This document shows, piece by piece, positions 27,523-37,603 of a stretch of 64,000 nt of DNA. Position numbers and translations under genes: made by a program. Within the stretch, counting starts at the first letter, position 1, and the number at the start of each line of letters is the position of its first letter. The stretch is from contig NZ_JAAKGV010000009.1 in NCBI RefSeq assembly GCF_011043735.1, positions 62,001-126,000 of the forward strand. The letters run 5' to 3'. Origin of the DNA: Methylobacterium sp. DB0501. Lineage in GTDB: Bacteria; Pseudomonadota; Alphaproteobacteria; Rhizobiales; Beijerinckiaceae. Under the pieces are notes generated by a model. It made no database searches and had not been told where the DNA came from. It worked only from the letters and a program-made list of their open reading frames with translations.

Positions 27523-29453
27523 GCGGCGGCTCCCTGCCCGGCCGGTGCGAGCGGCAGTTCGACCCGGAACAGGGCGCCGCCCTCCGGCGACGACCCCGCC
27601 GAGAGCGTGCCGCCGCACTCCTCGACGATGCCGCGGGAAATGGCCAGCCCGAGGCCGAGGCCGTTGGCCTTGGTGGTGAAGAACGCGTCGAAGATCGGCC
27701 CGCCCCCGTCCGGCAGCCCGCCGCCGTTGTCGCTCACCTCCAGCACCGCGCGCTCCCCCGTGACCCGCACCGTCACGGCGATGCGTGGATCGTTCACGCC
27801 CGCGACGGCGTCGAGGGCGTTCTGCATCAGGTTGACCACGACCTGCTCCAGCCGCGGCCCCTCCCCCAGGACATAAGGCGAGGGCTCGGGCAGGGCGAGG
27901 GCGAAGTCGATGCCCGCCAGGCGCCCTTCCACCACCTCCAGGCTTGCCCGCACCACGCTCCCCAGCGCCACCGGGTCGCGCCGCCCCGACGCCTTGCGGG
28001 CGAAGCCCTTGAGCTGGCGGGTCAGCCCGGCGATGCGCTCGGTCAGTCGGCCGACGGCCGAGAGGTTCTCGGTCGCCTCCGGCAGGCGTCCGCGCTGGAT
28101 CAGGATGCCGGCATTGTCGGCGTAGGAGCGGATCGCCGCGAGCGGCTGGTTGATCTCGTGCGCCATGCTGGCGGCGAACTGGCCGAGGGCGGCGAGGCGC
28201 CCGGCATGCGCCAGTTCGCGCCCGAGGCGCTGCCGGTCGGCCTCGGCCCGCTGCCGCTCGGCGATCTCGGCCTTGAGCATCCGGTTGGCTTCGGTGAGGT
28301 CTTGCGTGCGCGCCCGCACCCTCTCCTCCAATTCGGTGCGCCGCGCCGCCGCCTCCGCGAGGCTCGCCCGCAGGCGCCGGCGCCGGCCGACGATCTCGGC
28401 GAGGCCCAGGCAGGCGAGGCCTACGCCAAGGCCGGCGATGACCTGGGCCTGCAACCGCTCGCGCGCCACCGCGACGCCGACCCGCGTGAGCGTATGGAGC
28501 CGCCAGGTCGTGCCCGGGATGGGGGCGTCGAGGGGCAGAGCCAGGCGCGCCGGCAGCGCCCCGCTGCCGATCCGGACGAGGCCCGAGCCGTCCGAGGCCG
28601 GATGGAGCGGCAGGGGGCTCAGCGGCGCCGCGCCGAATTCGAGCCGCTCGCGGATCAGCCGGCGCTCGTCGTCCGGCACCGGATGCAGGGCGCCGAAGCG
28701 CCAGGACGGCTCGCTCGCCATCAGGACGATGCCGCGCGGATCGGTGACCATCACGGTCTCCCCGCCCTTCTTCCAGGATTCGCGCCAGGCCTCCTCGATG
28801 CCGTCGAACTCGACCTTGACCACCACCACGCCGGACTGGCCGTCGGGGCCGGCGACCCGGCGGCTGAGATAGAGGCCGGGCCGACCGCTGACGGTGCCGA
28901 GCGCGAATTGCCGCCCGGCCCCCTCGGCGAGAGCCTGCTGGACATAGGGCCGGAACGCGTAGGACGTGCCGACGAAGCTGCCCGGCTCGCCGGCATTGCT
29001 CGCCGCCACCGCCATGCCGTCCCGGCGGATGACGTAGATGACGGCGGCCCCCGAGGCGCGGGCGATCTCGGCGAGGCGGTCGTCGACCCGGGCGACCAGC
29101 GCCGGATCGGGCGCCCGTCCCACCACCGCGGCGATCTCGGGGTCGCTGGCGAGCGCGAGCGGCAGCGAGCCCTGCTTCTGCATCTCGGTGCGGAAGGCTG
29201 CGACCTGGAGCGCCAGCGTCGCATTCGCCGAGCGCCGCAGATCGGCCAAAGCCGCCCGCTCGGCGATCCGCCCGGCCACGACGGCGGCGGCCAGCACCGC
29301 CGCGAGGCTCAGGATCCAGGGAAGGGCCGGCGAGCGCGCCCAGGCGCGCCACCCGGTCGCAGGCGCTCCGCGGGAGGGCGGGCCCGGTTCCGGGGCTTTG
29401 CGGATTTCCGCACGGTTTCCCGGTCCGCTTTGCGGCGCGCCGGACGCTTCCAC
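27519..29453 (-). CDS. dctB: C4-dicarboxylate sensor histidine kinase
   Basis: A 644-residue membrane kinase. Transmembrane segments near 44-63 and 340-358 enclose a double-PDC periplasmic sensor. A coiled-coil linker (about 365-420) leads to the H-box [15 protein letters not shown] near 437. ATP-binding boxes are [17 protein letters not shown] and [16 protein letters not shown]. The start is GTG at 29453, behind AGGAGGAG. It is divergent from dctA and is translated ahead of dctD. Notably, a 14-bp palindrome resembling a DctD binding site lies inside its first 20 codons. Confidence 0.93.
   Translation of the reverse strand: MEASGAPQSGPGNRAEIRKAPEPGPPSRGAPATGWRAWARSPALPWILSLAAVLAAAVVAGRIAERAALADLRRSANATLALQVAAFRTEMQKQGSLPLALASDPEIAAVVGRAPDPALVARVDDRLAEIARASGAAVIYVIRRDGMAVAASNAGEPGSFVGTSYAFRPYVQQALAEGAGRQFALGTVSGRPGLYLSRRVAGPDGQSGVVVVKVEFDGIEEAWRESWKKGGETVMVTDPRGIVLMASEPSWRFGALHPVPDDERRLIRERLEFGAAPLSPLPLHPASDGSGLVRIGSGALPARLALPLDAPIPGTTWRLHTLTRVGVAVARERLQAQVIAGLGVGLACLGLAEIVGRRRRLRASLAEAAARRTELEERVRARTQDLTEANRMLKAEIAERQRAEADRQRLGRELAHAGRLAALGQFAASMAHEINQPLAAIRSYADNAGILIQRGRLPEATENLSAVGRLTERIAGLTRQLKGFARKASGRRDPVALGSVVRASLEVVEGRLAGIDFALALPEPSPYVLGEGPRLEQVVVNLMQNALDAVAGVNDPRIAVTVRVTGERAVLEVSDNGGGLPDGGGPIFDAFFTTKANGLGLGLAISRGIVEECGGTLSAGSSPEGGALFRVELPLAPAGQGAAA
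29399..29412. promoter_or_regulatory. candidate DctD upstream activator site
   Basis: The palindrome tgcgga-tt-tccgca lies about 118 bp upstream of the -24 element of the dctA sigma-54 promoter, a normal enhancer distance. Rhizobial DctD sites have similar GCGGA...TCCGC arms. It sits inside the dctB coding region rather than in the spacer. Confidence 0.5.
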
Positions 29454-29529
29454 CGGGGCGTCTCCTCCTGGTCGAGAAAAAAGCTTTTATTCGCCTGCAC
29501 TTAACAAAAAATTTCGACGGGTCGCCGGC

Positions 29530-29545
29530 TGGCATGCCGGTTGCC
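29530..29545 (+). promoter_or_regulatory. sigma-54 (RpoN) promoter of dctA
   Basis: TGGCATG-ccgg-TTGCC matches the -24/-12 consensus TGGCACG-N4-TTGCW with the conserved GG and GC at correct spacing. It lies 142 bp before the dctA start and is fully consistent with DctD, a sigma-54-dependent activator, being encoded next door. Confidence 0.8.
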
Positions 29546-29686
29546 ATCGTGTCTCCGTCCGCGGCCCGCCGGTGCGCGGCAGGCCTTGCGAAAAGGTCGA
29601 CACCCGCCGAGAGGCCAAAAGCAAGAGCGTCACCCGGTTCGACCGCCGACGCCGTCCCGCAACGAGCCATAAAGGGAGAACGTCCG

Positions 29687-31036
29687 ATGGCTACCGTCCC
29701 GTCCCCGCTGACCGCGCCCCACGCGCCGCCGGCCCCGAAGCCGATCTACAAGACCCTCTACTTCCAGGTCCTGGTCGCCGTCGCGATCGGCATCACGCTG
29801 GGCCATTTCTACCCGCAGCTCGGCGCCGACATGAAGCCGCTGGGCGACGCCTTCATCAAGCTCGTCAAGATGATCATCGCCCCGGTGATCTTCCTCACCG
29901 TGGTCTCCGGCATCGCCGGCATGACCAACCTCGAGAAGGTCGGCCGGGTCGGCGGCAAGGCGCTGATCTACTTCCTCACCTTCTCGACGCTGGCGCTGAT
30001 CGTCGGCCTGATCATCGCGAACCTCGTCCAGCCGGGCGCGGGGATGCATATCGATCCGAAGTCGCTCGATCCCAAGCAGATCGCGATGTACGCCGAGAAG
30101 GCGAAGACGCAGACGATCACCGACTTCCTGATGAACATCATCCCGTCGACGGCGGTGGGGGCGTTCTCGGGCGGCGAGATCCTGCAGGTCCTGTTCTTCT
30201 CGGTGCTGTTCGGCTTCGGCCTCGCCTTCCTGGGCGAGCGCGGCAAGCCGGTGCTCGACTTCATCAAGATCCTGTCCGAGGCGATCTTCGGCGTCGTCCA
30301 CATCATCATGAAGGTCGCGCCGATCGGCGCCTTCGGCGCGATGGCCTTCACCATCGGCAAGTACGGCATCGCCTCGCTCGCCAACCTCGCCTACCTCGTC
30401 GGCGCGTTCTACCTGACCTCGGCGATCTTCGTCTTCGGCGTGCTCGGCCTGGTCGCCCGCTACAACGGCTTCTCGATCGTCAAGCTGATCCGCTACATCA
30501 AGGAGGAGCTGCTGCTGGTGCTCGGCACCTCGTCCTCCGAATCGGCCCTGCCCTCGCTGCTCGAGAAGATGGAGCGCGCCGGCTGCTCGAAGCCCGTCGT
30601 CGGCCTGGTGGTCCCGACCGGCTACTCGTTCAACCTCGACGGCACCAACATCTACATGACGATGGCGGCCCTGTTCATCGCCCAGGCGACGGACACGCCG
30701 CTGACCTACGGCGAGCAGGCCCTGCTGCTCCTCGTCGCCATGCTCTCCTCGAAGGGCGCGGCCGGCGTCACCGGCTCGGGCTTCATCACGCTCGCCGCGA
30801 CGCTGGCCGTGGTCCCCTCCGTGCCGGTCGTCGGCATGGCGCTGATCCTCGGCATCGACCGCTTCATGTCGGAGTGCCGGGCGCTCACCAACTTCATCGG
30901 CAACGCGGTGGCCTGCATCGTGGTCGCCCGCTGGGAAGGTGAGGTCGACATGGACCGCCTGAAGGCCGCCCTCGACGGCAACCCGATGCCGCTGGACGAG
31001 ATCGTTCCGGTCCCGGCCCTTCAGGCCGCCGAGTAG
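29687..31036 (+). CDS. dctA: C4-dicarboxylate:cation symporter
   Basis: A 449-residue inner-membrane importer of succinate, fumarate and malate (DAACS family). Family motifs include [17 protein letters not shown], the serine-rich [17 protein letters not shown] hairpin region and [18 protein letters not shown], which forms the substrate and cation site. The ATG at 29687 follows AGGGAGA. An upstream open frame from 29534 is not used: it begins in the sigma-54 promoter. A strong hairpin follows the gene. Confidence 0.97.
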   Translation: MATVPSPLTAPHAPPAPKPIYKTLYFQVLVAVAIGITLGHFYPQLGADMKPLGDAFIKLVKMIIAPVIFLTVVSGIAGMTNLEKVGRVGGKALIYFLTFSTLALIVGLIIANLVQPGAGMHIDPKSLDPKQIAMYAEKAKTQTITDFLMNIIPSTAVGAFSGGEILQVLFFSVLFGFGLAFLGERGKPVLDFIKILSEAIFGVVHIIMKVAPIGAFGAMAFTIGKYGIASLANLAYLVGAFYLTSAIFVFGVLGLVARYNGFSIVKLIRYIKEELLLVLGTSSSESALPSLLEKMERAGCSKPVVGLVVPTGYSFNLDGTNIYMTMAALFIAQATDTPLTYGEQALLLLVAMLSSKGAAGVTGSGFITLAATLAVVPSVPVVGMALILGIDRFMSECRALTNFIGNAVACIVVARWEGEVDMDRLKAALDGNPMPLDEIVPVPALQAAE

Positions 31037-31075
31037 GCGACGATCCGGGGCGACAGCCCCGGGTTGCGAGGATCG

Positions 31076-31108
31076 GGGGCGGCCCTGCGCGCGGCGCAGG
31101 GCCGCCCC
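31076..31108 (+). terminator. hairpin after dctA
   Basis: Perfect 15-bp arms (31076-31090 and 31094-31108) with a 3-nt loop gcg, followed by gtcccgttt. A very stable stem with a weak T-run; a probable terminator for dctA. Confidence 0.7.
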
Positions 31109-31156
31109 GTCCCGTTTCTGGGCTATCCTGGCCCCGGGTGTTCCCGGGGGACGACG

Positions 31157-31975
31157 ATGGCGGTTGACGACTGGCGCGGGATGGACCGCGCGGCCCTGAG
31201 CCGGGCCTACGACAATTCCGGCGCGGTGGCCGGCAGCAGCGTCTTCATGGCGTCCCTGCGCGAGCGCAGCGCGGCGTTTCGCGAGACGACGGCCGGCGAG
31301 CTCGACCGGCCCTACGGCGACGGGGCGCGGCAGCGTTTCGATCTCTTCCGCTGCGGCCGGCCGCAGGCGCCGCTCCTGGCCTTCATCCATGGCGGCTACT
31401 GGCAGCGCAACGACAAGCACGGTTTCTCGGCGCTCGCCGAAGGTCCGCTGGCCCGCGGCCTCGACGTGGCGATGATCGGCTACACCCTCTGCCCCGAGGC
31501 GACGATGACGGCGCTCGCCGCCGAGATCCCGGCGGCGCTCTCCGTCTTGCGCGCCCATGCGCGCCCGCTGCGCCTCGTCGTCTCGGGCTGGTCGGCCGGC
31601 GGCCACCTCGCGGCCCTCGCCATGGCCTGCCCGGAGGTCGATGCCGGCCTGGCGATTTCCGGCGTCTTCGACCTCGCGCCGATCCGCCGCACGGCGCTCG
31701 ACGACGCGCTCCACCTCACCGGGGACGAAGTTGCGGCGCTTTCGCCGATCCGGCACCTGCCGGTCGAGGCCGGTCCGCTCACGGTGGCGTATGGCGCGAG
31801 CGAATTGCCGGAGCTGTGCCGGCAATCGCAGGTCTACCAGGCCGCCTGGGCCGGGACCGGCCTCCCCGGCGACCTCCTGCCCCTCCCGGGCGACGACCAT
31901 TTCACGGTGCTCGACCAGATGATCCGGCCCGACGGGGCGTTGACGGCGGCGGCGTTGCGGCTGGCGGCCGGGTGA
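31157..31975 (+). CDS. alpha/beta hydrolase, kynurenine-formamidase-like esterase
   Basis: A 272-residue cytoplasmic hydrolase. The oxyanion-hole motif is FIHGGYWQRNDK, the nucleophile elbow is SGWSAGGH (Ser in GWSAG), and the likely catalytic His is in PGDDHFTVLDQM. HGGYW is typical of arylformamidases (KynB-like esterases) and related enzymes. Substrate is unproven; no tryptophan-degradation gene adjoins it. The ATG is preceded by GGGGGA. Confidence 0.85.
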   Translation: MAVDDWRGMDRAALSRAYDNSGAVAGSSVFMASLRERSAAFRETTAGELDRPYGDGARQRFDLFRCGRPQAPLLAFIHGGYWQRNDKHGFSALAEGPLARGLDVAMIGYTLCPEATMTALAAEIPAALSVLRAHARPLRLVVSGWSAGGHLAALAMACPEVDAGLAISGVFDLAPIRRTALDDALHLTGDEVAALSPIRHLPVEAGPLTVAYGASELPELCRQSQVYQAAWAGTGLPGDLLPLPGDDHFTVLDQMIRPDGALTAAALRLAAG

Positions 31976-32083
31976 CCCTTCGCCTGCGGGGGTCGTCGTC
32001 CCATGGCCCCTGCCCTAAAGATAGAGGCGCCGCGACGACCGCCCGGGCGCGAGGGAGGCCGGGCGAGAGACCGGGGACCGGGA

Positions 32084-33073
32084 ATGGGCCAGCACCACGA
32101 CCACGCGGATCACGATCACGATCATGACCACCACGGTCACGGCCATGGTCATTCCCACGGCGCAGGCCATTCCCACGGCCCGGGCCACATCCACGCCCCG
32201 GCGGATTTCGGTCGCGCCTTCGCGATCGGCATCGCCCTCAATACCGGCTTCGTGCTGATCGAGGGCGCCTACGGCTTTTCGACCGATTCCGTGGCGCTGC
32301 TGGCCGATGCCGGCCACAACCTGTCGGACGTGCTCGGCCTCGTCGTCGCCTGGGCGGCGGCGACGCTCGGCCGGCGGCAGCCGACGGCGCGTTACACCTA
32401 CGGCCTGCGCTCGTCCTCGATCCTGGCGGCCCTGTTCAACGCGGTGTTCCTGCTGGTCGCGGTCGGCGCCATCGCCTGGGAGGCGATCCAGCGCTTCAGC
32501 GCCCCCGCCCCGGTCCCGGGCCTGACCGTGACGATCGTGGCGCTGATCGGCATCGCGGTGAACGGCATCACCGCCTGGCTGTTCGCCTCGGGCAGCAAGG
32601 GCGACCTCAACGTGCGCGGCGCCTACCTGCACATGCTGGCCGACGCCGCGGTGTCGGCCGGCGTCGTTGTGGCGGGTCTCGTCATCCTGTGGACCGGCTG
32701 GACCTGGATCGATCCGGTCACCAGCCTCGTCATCGTGGCGGTGATCGTCGCCGGCACCTGGGGGCTCCTGCGCGACAGCGTCGTGCTGTCGCTGAACGCC
32801 GTGCCCCCGGGCATCGATCCGGTCGACGTGCGGGCCTGCCTCGCCGGGCGGCCGGGCGTGGCGGAGGTCCACGACCTCCACGTCTGGCCGATGAGCACCA
32901 CCGAGACGGCGCTCACCGCCCATCTGGTGATGCCGGACGGCCATCCCGGCAACGCCTTCCTCAACGACTGCGCGAGCCTGCTGCGCCGCCGCTTCGGCAT
33001 CGCTCACGTTACGCTCCAGGTGGAGCTGGCCGGCGGGCCGGCCTGCGTGCTCGCACCGGATCACGTGGTGTAG
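32084..33073 (+). CDS. cation diffusion facilitator metal exporter with His-rich N-terminus
   Basis: A 329-residue CDF transporter (CzcD/DmeF/ZitB group) exporting divalent metals in exchange for protons. The first 35 residues are a His/Asp-rich metal-binding tail with about 17 His. Six membrane segments follow. Transport-site motifs are LLADAGHNLSD (HxxxD, TM2) and HMLADAAVSAG (TM5). The C-terminal ferredoxin-like domain includes VHDLHVWPMSTTETALTAHLV. An upstream in-frame ATG at 32003 would add a basic leader and was not chosen. No regulator or riboswitch is visible. Confidence 0.9.
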   Translation: MGQHHDHADHDHDHDHHGHGHGHSHGAGHSHGPGHIHAPADFGRAFAIGIALNTGFVLIEGAYGFSTDSVALLADAGHNLSDVLGLVVAWAAATLGRRQPTARYTYGLRSSSILAALFNAVFLLVAVGAIAWEAIQRFSAPAPVPGLTVTIVALIGIAVNGITAWLFASGSKGDLNVRGAYLHMLADAAVSAGVVVAGLVILWTGWTWIDPVTSLVIVAVIVAGTWGLLRDSVVLSLNAVPPGIDPVDVRACLAGRPGVAEVHDLHVWPMSTTETALTAHLVMPDGHPGNAFLNDCASLLRRRFGIAHVTLQVELAGGPACVLAPDHVV

Positions 33074-33079
33074 GGTCCC

Positions 33080-35110
33080 TCACCCCGCCTTGCGCACCGG
33101 CTGGCGCGCCAGCACCGCGTCGGCGGCGCGGCCCGTCAGCTCGGCCCGGTGGTCGAAGCGGGTCGTGAAGGTGCCGACCCCGGCGGTGGCCGAGCGCAAC
33201 TCGACGATCAGATCGGTCATCTCGGATTCGGGGATCAGCGCCTCGACCACGTCCCAGCCGGACCAGCCGGGCCGGGCATCGAAGCCAAGGATCTGGCCGC
33301 GGCGGGCGGTGACGAGGCCGGTGGCCTTCGCGGTGGCGCCGCTCGGCACCGCCATCGACACCGCCAGGACCGGTTCGAGCAGCACCGGCCCGGCCTTGGC
33401 GAGCGCTTCCTCCAGCGCCAGCCGCGTCGCGGCCTGGAAGGCGGCGTCGGACGAATCGACCGCGTGGGCGGCGCCGTCCTTCAGCGTCACCGCGATATCG
33501 ACGACGGGAAAGCCGAGCGGCCCCTTCGCGGTGAAGGCCCGGGCGCCGGCCTCGACCGAGGCGATGTACTGCCGCGGCACCGCGCCGCCCACGACCTCGT
33601 CCTCGAAGGAAAACCCCTCGCCCCGCGGCAGCGGTCGCACCGCCAGGGCCACGTCGGCGAACTGGCCGTGGCCGCCGGTCTGCTTCTTGTGCCGCGCCCG
33701 CGCCTCGGCCGGGCCGCGGATGGTCTCGCGGTAGGCGATCCGCGCCCGCTCGGTCTCGACCCCGATGCCGAAGCGCGACCCCAAGCGCTCCACCGCGACC
33801 CGCAGGTGCATCTCGCCCTGGCCCGCCAGGCGCAGATCGCCGAGATCGGCGCGATGCTCGACGATCAGCGCCGGGTCCTCCTCGGCGAGCTTCGTCAGCG
33901 CGGCCGAGAGGCGCACGTCGTCCTTGCGGTCACGCACCCGCAAAGCCACGGCGTGGACCGGCTCGGGCGGCGGCAGGGTTGCGAGCGCCTCCGGCGCTCC
34001 CGCTCCGGTGGTCAGGGTCTCGGCGGTGGCGATGGAATCGAGCTTGGCGAGGCCGACGACCTCGCCCGCCTGGCCTTCCGGCACGCGGGTGCCGGCGGCG
34101 CCGGCGAGCTGGGTCAGGGCCGCCACCCGGGCGGTGCCGCCGCCCGATCCCGTCACCGCCTCGCCCTCGCGGATCGTAGCCCGCAGCACCCGGCCGACCG
34201 AGAGCTTGCCGCCGAAGCCGGTATGCAGGGTCTTCATCACCTGGACCAGCGGTGGCCCCTCCTCCGCCACGCCGAGGCGGGCCCGCGTCTCGGGAAGGCC
34301 GGGCGCCTCGTGCCGCAGCGCCTTCAGCAGGCGGGTGATGCCGTGACCGTGCTCGGCCGAGCCGAACAGCACCGAGACCACCTGGCCCTGGCGCAATTCG
34401 CCGGCGAGATCGGCGAAGACCCGGTCGGCTCGCGGCTCGACCTCGGCGATCAGGTCCTCCATCAGGGCGTCGTCGTGGTCGGCCAGGCGCTCCAGCATCG
34501 TGTAGCGCTCGGCCTTCTCCCGCGGCAGCTCGCCGTCCGGCAGGGCGACCACCTCGCTCGGCGCCTGCTCGCGCCAGATGAAGGCACGCTCCAGCGCGAG
34601 ATCGATGAAGCCGACCGCCGTCTCGCCCTCCATCAGCGGGATCTGGCGCAGCAGCAGCGGCACCCGCGAGGCCGGTTGCAGCAGCGCCAGCGCGTCGCGC
34701 AACGAGCCCGCCGCCGTCTCGGCCTTGTTGATGAACAGGAGCCGCGGGATGCCGGCGGCTTCCAGCTCACGGAGCGTCAGTTCCAGGGCCGGCAGCTTGC
34801 GCTCGTCGGCCTCGCAGACGACGATCGCGGCGTCGCATGCCGGCAGGACCGCCTTGAGGTCGTGCCCGAACTCGATCGAGCCGGGGCAATCGACGAAAGT
34901 GAAGGCTTCGCCCAGGAAGCGCGCGGTGGCGAAGGCGGGCTCGACGCTCATGCCGTGCGCCCGCGCCTCGGGCGATGTGTCGCCGATCCGGGCGCCGGCG
35001 CGTCCGGGCCGGTCGATCGCGCCGGTGCGATGGAGGATGGCCTCGAGCAGGGCGGTCTTGCCGCTCTGGAACGGACCGACGATCGCGATGCACCTGTGCT
35101 GCGCAGCCAC
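33080..35110 (-). CDS. elongation factor G-like GTPase (EF-G paralogue)
   Basis: A 676-residue translational GTPase of the EF-G-like subfamily, separate from the main ribosomal FusA. G1 is GPFQSGKT, G3 is DCPG where canonical EF-G has DTPG, and G4 is NKAE where NKxD is usual. Domains II-V follow, with GQGEMHLRVAVERL and GHGQFADVALAV-like segments. The GTG at 35110 has GGAGG 6 nt upstream. The conservative Asp-to-Glu change in G4 could alter guanine selectivity. Its role in translation is not known. It converges with the CDF gene (6-bp gap). Confidence 0.88.
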   Translation of the reverse strand: MAAQHRCIAIVGPFQSGKTALLEAILHRTGAIDRPGRAGARIGDTSPEARAHGMSVEPAFATARFLGEAFTFVDCPGSIEFGHDLKAVLPACDAAIVVCEADERKLPALELTLRELEAAGIPRLLFINKAETAAGSLRDALALLQPASRVPLLLRQIPLMEGETAVGFIDLALERAFIWREQAPSEVVALPDGELPREKAERYTMLERLADHDDALMEDLIAEVEPRADRVFADLAGELRQGQVVSVLFGSAEHGHGITRLLKALRHEAPGLPETRARLGVAEEGPPLVQVMKTLHTGFGGKLSVGRVLRATIREGEAVTGSGGGTARVAALTQLAGAAGTRVPEGQAGEVVGLAKLDSIATAETLTTGAGAPEALATLPPPEPVHAVALRVRDRKDDVRLSAALTKLAEEDPALIVEHRADLGDLRLAGQGEMHLRVAVERLGSRFGIGVETERARIAYRETIRGPAEARARHKKQTGGHGQFADVALAVRPLPRGEGFSFEDEVVGGAVPRQYIASVEAGARAFTAKGPLGFPVVDIAVTLKDGAAHAVDSSDAAFQAATRLALEEALAKAGPVLLEPVLAVSMAVPSGATAKATGLVTARRGQILGFDARPGWSGWDVVEALIPESEMTDLIVELRSATAGVGTFTTRFDHRAELTGRAADAVLARQPVRKAG

Positions 35111-35254
35111 GTGACGCCTCCATCCTGTCTTTGTTGACAGGGAGTTAAGCACCGGTGGACAGCGCGGTCCAGGCGGAAGGTGTGCAGGCGCGAAAACCGC
35201 GCGATAGTGGGCGCCGACGCCCCGCACGCGGCGGGTGATGGACAAGGAGAGCCG

Positions 35255-36106
35255 ATGCCCGAGATCGACATCGACCACCTGCGCAGCTGGATCGGCCGCA
35301 GCCGGGACGTCGAGGACTTCGTGACCCCGCGCCTCGTGGCCGAGTACCGGGCGACGCTGGCGCCCCACCTCGCGCCGGTGGCCGACGGCGAGGCGCCGCT
35401 GGCGCTCCACTGGTGCCTCGGCCCCGAGACCCCGGCCGCCGACGCCCTCGGGCCCGACGGCCACGCGGCCAAGGGCGGCTTCCTGCCGCCGGTGCCGCTG
35501 CCGCGCCGGATGTGGGCCGGGGGCGAGGTCGAGACGCTGGCCCCCTTGCGCGTCGGCGACCGGGTGGTGCGGCGCGAGACCGTGGCCGACGTGGCGGTGA
35601 AGACGGGGCGCACCGGCACCCTCTGCTTCGTCACCGTGCGGCACGACTACGAGACGGAGCGGGGACCTGCGATCCGCGACCGCCAGGACATCGTCTACCG
35701 CGAGGCGAGCCGGCCGGGCGACGCCGCGCCGGCGCCCAAGCCCGCTCCGGACGAGGACGCCGCCGGGAACGATACCGCCTGGTCGGTCGAGGCCAATTCC
35801 GTGCTGCTGTTCCGCTACTCGGCCATGACTTTCAACGGCCACCGCTTCCATTACGACTTTCCGTACGCGACGCAGGTCGAGGGCTATGCCGGCCTGGTGG
35901 TGCACGGGCCGATGCAGGCGAGCCTGCTCCTCAACCTCGCGGCGGCCCGCCTCGGCCGGGTGCCGGCCCGGTTCCGCTACCGCGGCGTCGCGCCGATGAT
36001 CGCCGGGTCGCGCTTCGCGGTGGCGGGGCGGCGCGAGGGCGACGGGTTTCGCGCCTGGACGGCCGTCGATGGTCACGTCCACATGGAAGCGGAGGCCGGG
36101 GATTAG
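35255..36106 (+). CDS. FAS1-like/MaoC dehydratase, mesaconyl-C4-CoA hydratase-like
   Basis: A 283-residue double-hotdog hydratase. The N-terminal half is the FAS1-like dehydratase domain (KGGFLPPVPLPRRMWAGGEVE). The C-terminal half carries the hydratase segment RYSAMTFNGHRFHYDFPY followed by GYAGLVVHGPMQASLLLNL. Members act on mesaconyl-C4-CoA or related acyl-CoAs, but this function is inferred by similarity. The ATG follows AAGGAG. A TRAP dicarboxylate-binding gene starts 77 bp later, supporting a carboxylate-catabolism role. Confidence 0.8.
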   Translation: MPEIDIDHLRSWIGRSRDVEDFVTPRLVAEYRATLAPHLAPVADGEAPLALHWCLGPETPAADALGPDGHAAKGGFLPPVPLPRRMWAGGEVETLAPLRVGDRVVRRETVADVAVKTGRTGTLCFVTVRHDYETERGPAIRDRQDIVYREASRPGDAAPAPKPAPDEDAAGNDTAWSVEANSVLLFRYSAMTFNGHRFHYDFPYATQVEGYAGLVVHGPMQASLLLNLAAARLGRVPARFRYRGVAPMIAGSRFAVAGRREGDGFRAWTAVDGHVHMEAEAGD

Positions 36107-36183
36107 GCGATCGGCGCATTGCGCCGGCGGGTCCGAACTGTCAGCCTGACGACCAAACCGGACAACGAGACCGAGGAAACGCC

Positions 36184-37191
36184 ATGCTGAACCTGACCCG
36201 CCGCGCCCTCGCGGCCGGTACCGCCCTCATGCTCCTGTCGGGCGCGGCGCTGGCGCAGGCGCCGATCGTGATCAAGTTCAGCCACGTGGTCGCGCCGGAC
36301 ACGCCGAAGGGCCGCGGCGCCGACAAGTTCAAGGAGCTGGCGGAGAAGTACACTAACGGCAAGGTGAAGGTGGAGGTCTACCCGAACTCGCAGCTGTTCA
36401 AGGACAAGGAGGAGGTCGAGGCGCTGCAGCTCGGCGCGGTCCAGATGCTGGCGCCGTCGCTGGCGAAGTTCGGGCCGCTCGGCGCGAAGGAGTTCGAGGT
36501 CTTCGACCTGCCCTACATCCTGCCCGACAAGGCGGCCCTGCGGCGCGTCACCGACGGGGCGCTCGGCAAGCGCCTGTTCGACAAGCTGGAGACCAAGGGC
36601 ATCACCGGGCTGGCCTACTGGGACAACGGCTTCAAGGTGATGAGCGCCAACAAGCCGCTGCGGATGCCGGCCGATTTCCGCGGCCTGAAGATGCGGATTC
36701 AGTCCTCGAAGGTGCTGGAGGCGCAGTTCCGCGCGCTCGGCGCGATCCCGCAGGTGATGGCCTTCTCGGAGGTCTACCAGGGCATGCAGACCGGCGTGGT
36801 CGACGGTTCGGAGAACACGCCCTCGAACATGTTCACCCAGAAGCACCACGAGGTGCAGAAATACATCACGCTGTCCGATCACGGCTATATCGGTTACGCG
36901 GTGATCACCAACAAGAAGTTCTGGGACGGCCTGCCGGCCGAGATCCGCACCGAGCTCGGCAAGGCGATGAAGGAGGCGACCGTCTACGCCAACCAGGTCG
37001 CCGACAAGGACAATGCCGACGCCCTCGACGAGATGAGGAAGTCGGGCAAGACCACCTTCATCACGCTCACTCCCGAGGAGAAGGCGGCCTGGAAGACGGC
37101 CCTGGAGCCGGTCACCGCCGACATGGCCAAGCGCGTCGGCAAGGACGTGATCGAGGAGTTCCAGAAGGAGGCGAAGGGCGGGACACAGTAG
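36184..37191 (+). CDS. TRAP transporter substrate-binding protein, DctP family (orphan)
   Basis: A 335-residue periplasmic protein. Signal peptide (to about AALA, residue 24), then IKFSHVVAPDTPKGRGADKFKELAEKYTNGKVKVEVYPNSQL, the standard DctP opening. The conserved Arg-containing ligand segment is GLKMRIQSSKVLEAQFRALGA and VVDGSENTPSNM completes the cleft. No dctQ or dctM membrane gene lies next to it, so it must use a membrane pair encoded elsewhere. It probably binds a dicarboxylate. A terminator follows. Confidence 0.92.
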   Translation: MLNLTRRALAAGTALMLLSGAALAQAPIVIKFSHVVAPDTPKGRGADKFKELAEKYTNGKVKVEVYPNSQLFKDKEEVEALQLGAVQMLAPSLAKFGPLGAKEFEVFDLPYILPDKAALRRVTDGALGKRLFDKLETKGITGLAYWDNGFKVMSANKPLRMPADFRGLKMRIQSSKVLEAQFRALGAIPQVMAFSEVYQGMQTGVVDGSENTPSNMFTQKHHEVQKYITLSDHGYIGYAVITNKKFWDGLPAEIRTELGKAMKEATVYANQVADKDNADALDEMRKSGKTTFITLTPEEKAAWKTALEPVTADMAKRVGKDVIEEFQKEAKGGTQ

Positions 37192-37223
37192 ACACCGTCC
37201 CACCGGCTTTTCCGGACGATCGC

Positions 37224-37258
37224 GCCCCGTTGTCGAGAGATCGACGGCGGGGCTTTTT
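37224..37258 (+). terminator. terminator of the DctP gene
   Basis: A 13-bp stem (gccccgttgtcga/tcgacggcggggc, two G-T wobbles) with loop gaga and TTTTT. A textbook intrinsic terminator 33 bp after the stop. Confidence 0.9.
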
Positions 37259-37603
37259 CATGCCGTGCTGCCGTCGCGACCTTCGGATGATCGGAGAGAT
37301 GTTTCGCCGGCCAACGATGCAACCATCGCTCTTCATCACGGGCAGGCAGTAGGTCGGCATTCACGGCCCGGCAACCTTCACAGTCCTGTCGCAAAACGCC
37401 CATACAGAGCGAACACAGTTCGAAATATCCGGTAACACGAAACGCCCGCTCTCCCTTCCGGTCCGACACGTCGAACGATCGCGGGCGAGCCCGGTGCCGC
37501 TGCGCGCTTCCCCTTCTCGATAAGCCCTAACAGCCCCGCGCTGGAGGGCGGCTCCGCCTCGCGCGCCGCCGCCGTTCGTGCGCGCCCGGAGACATCGGAA
37601 TCC
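37259..37603. other. 345-bp leader region of the giant nuclease gene
   Basis: No gene was seen. The sequence is less GC-rich than its surroundings between 37370 and 37440, as expected for a promoter. A sequence at 37374-37391 (ccttcac-agtc-ctgtcgc) has the 11-bp spacing of a Pho box, but matches the CTGTCAT half-site only 4 and 5 of 7, so PhoB control is a guess. Confidence 0.35.

Noticed and set aside
37374..37391. A PhoB box before the giant nuclease gene
   Set aside because: The 11-bp spacing fits, but half-sites match only 4 and 5 of 7 positions; kept only as a remark.
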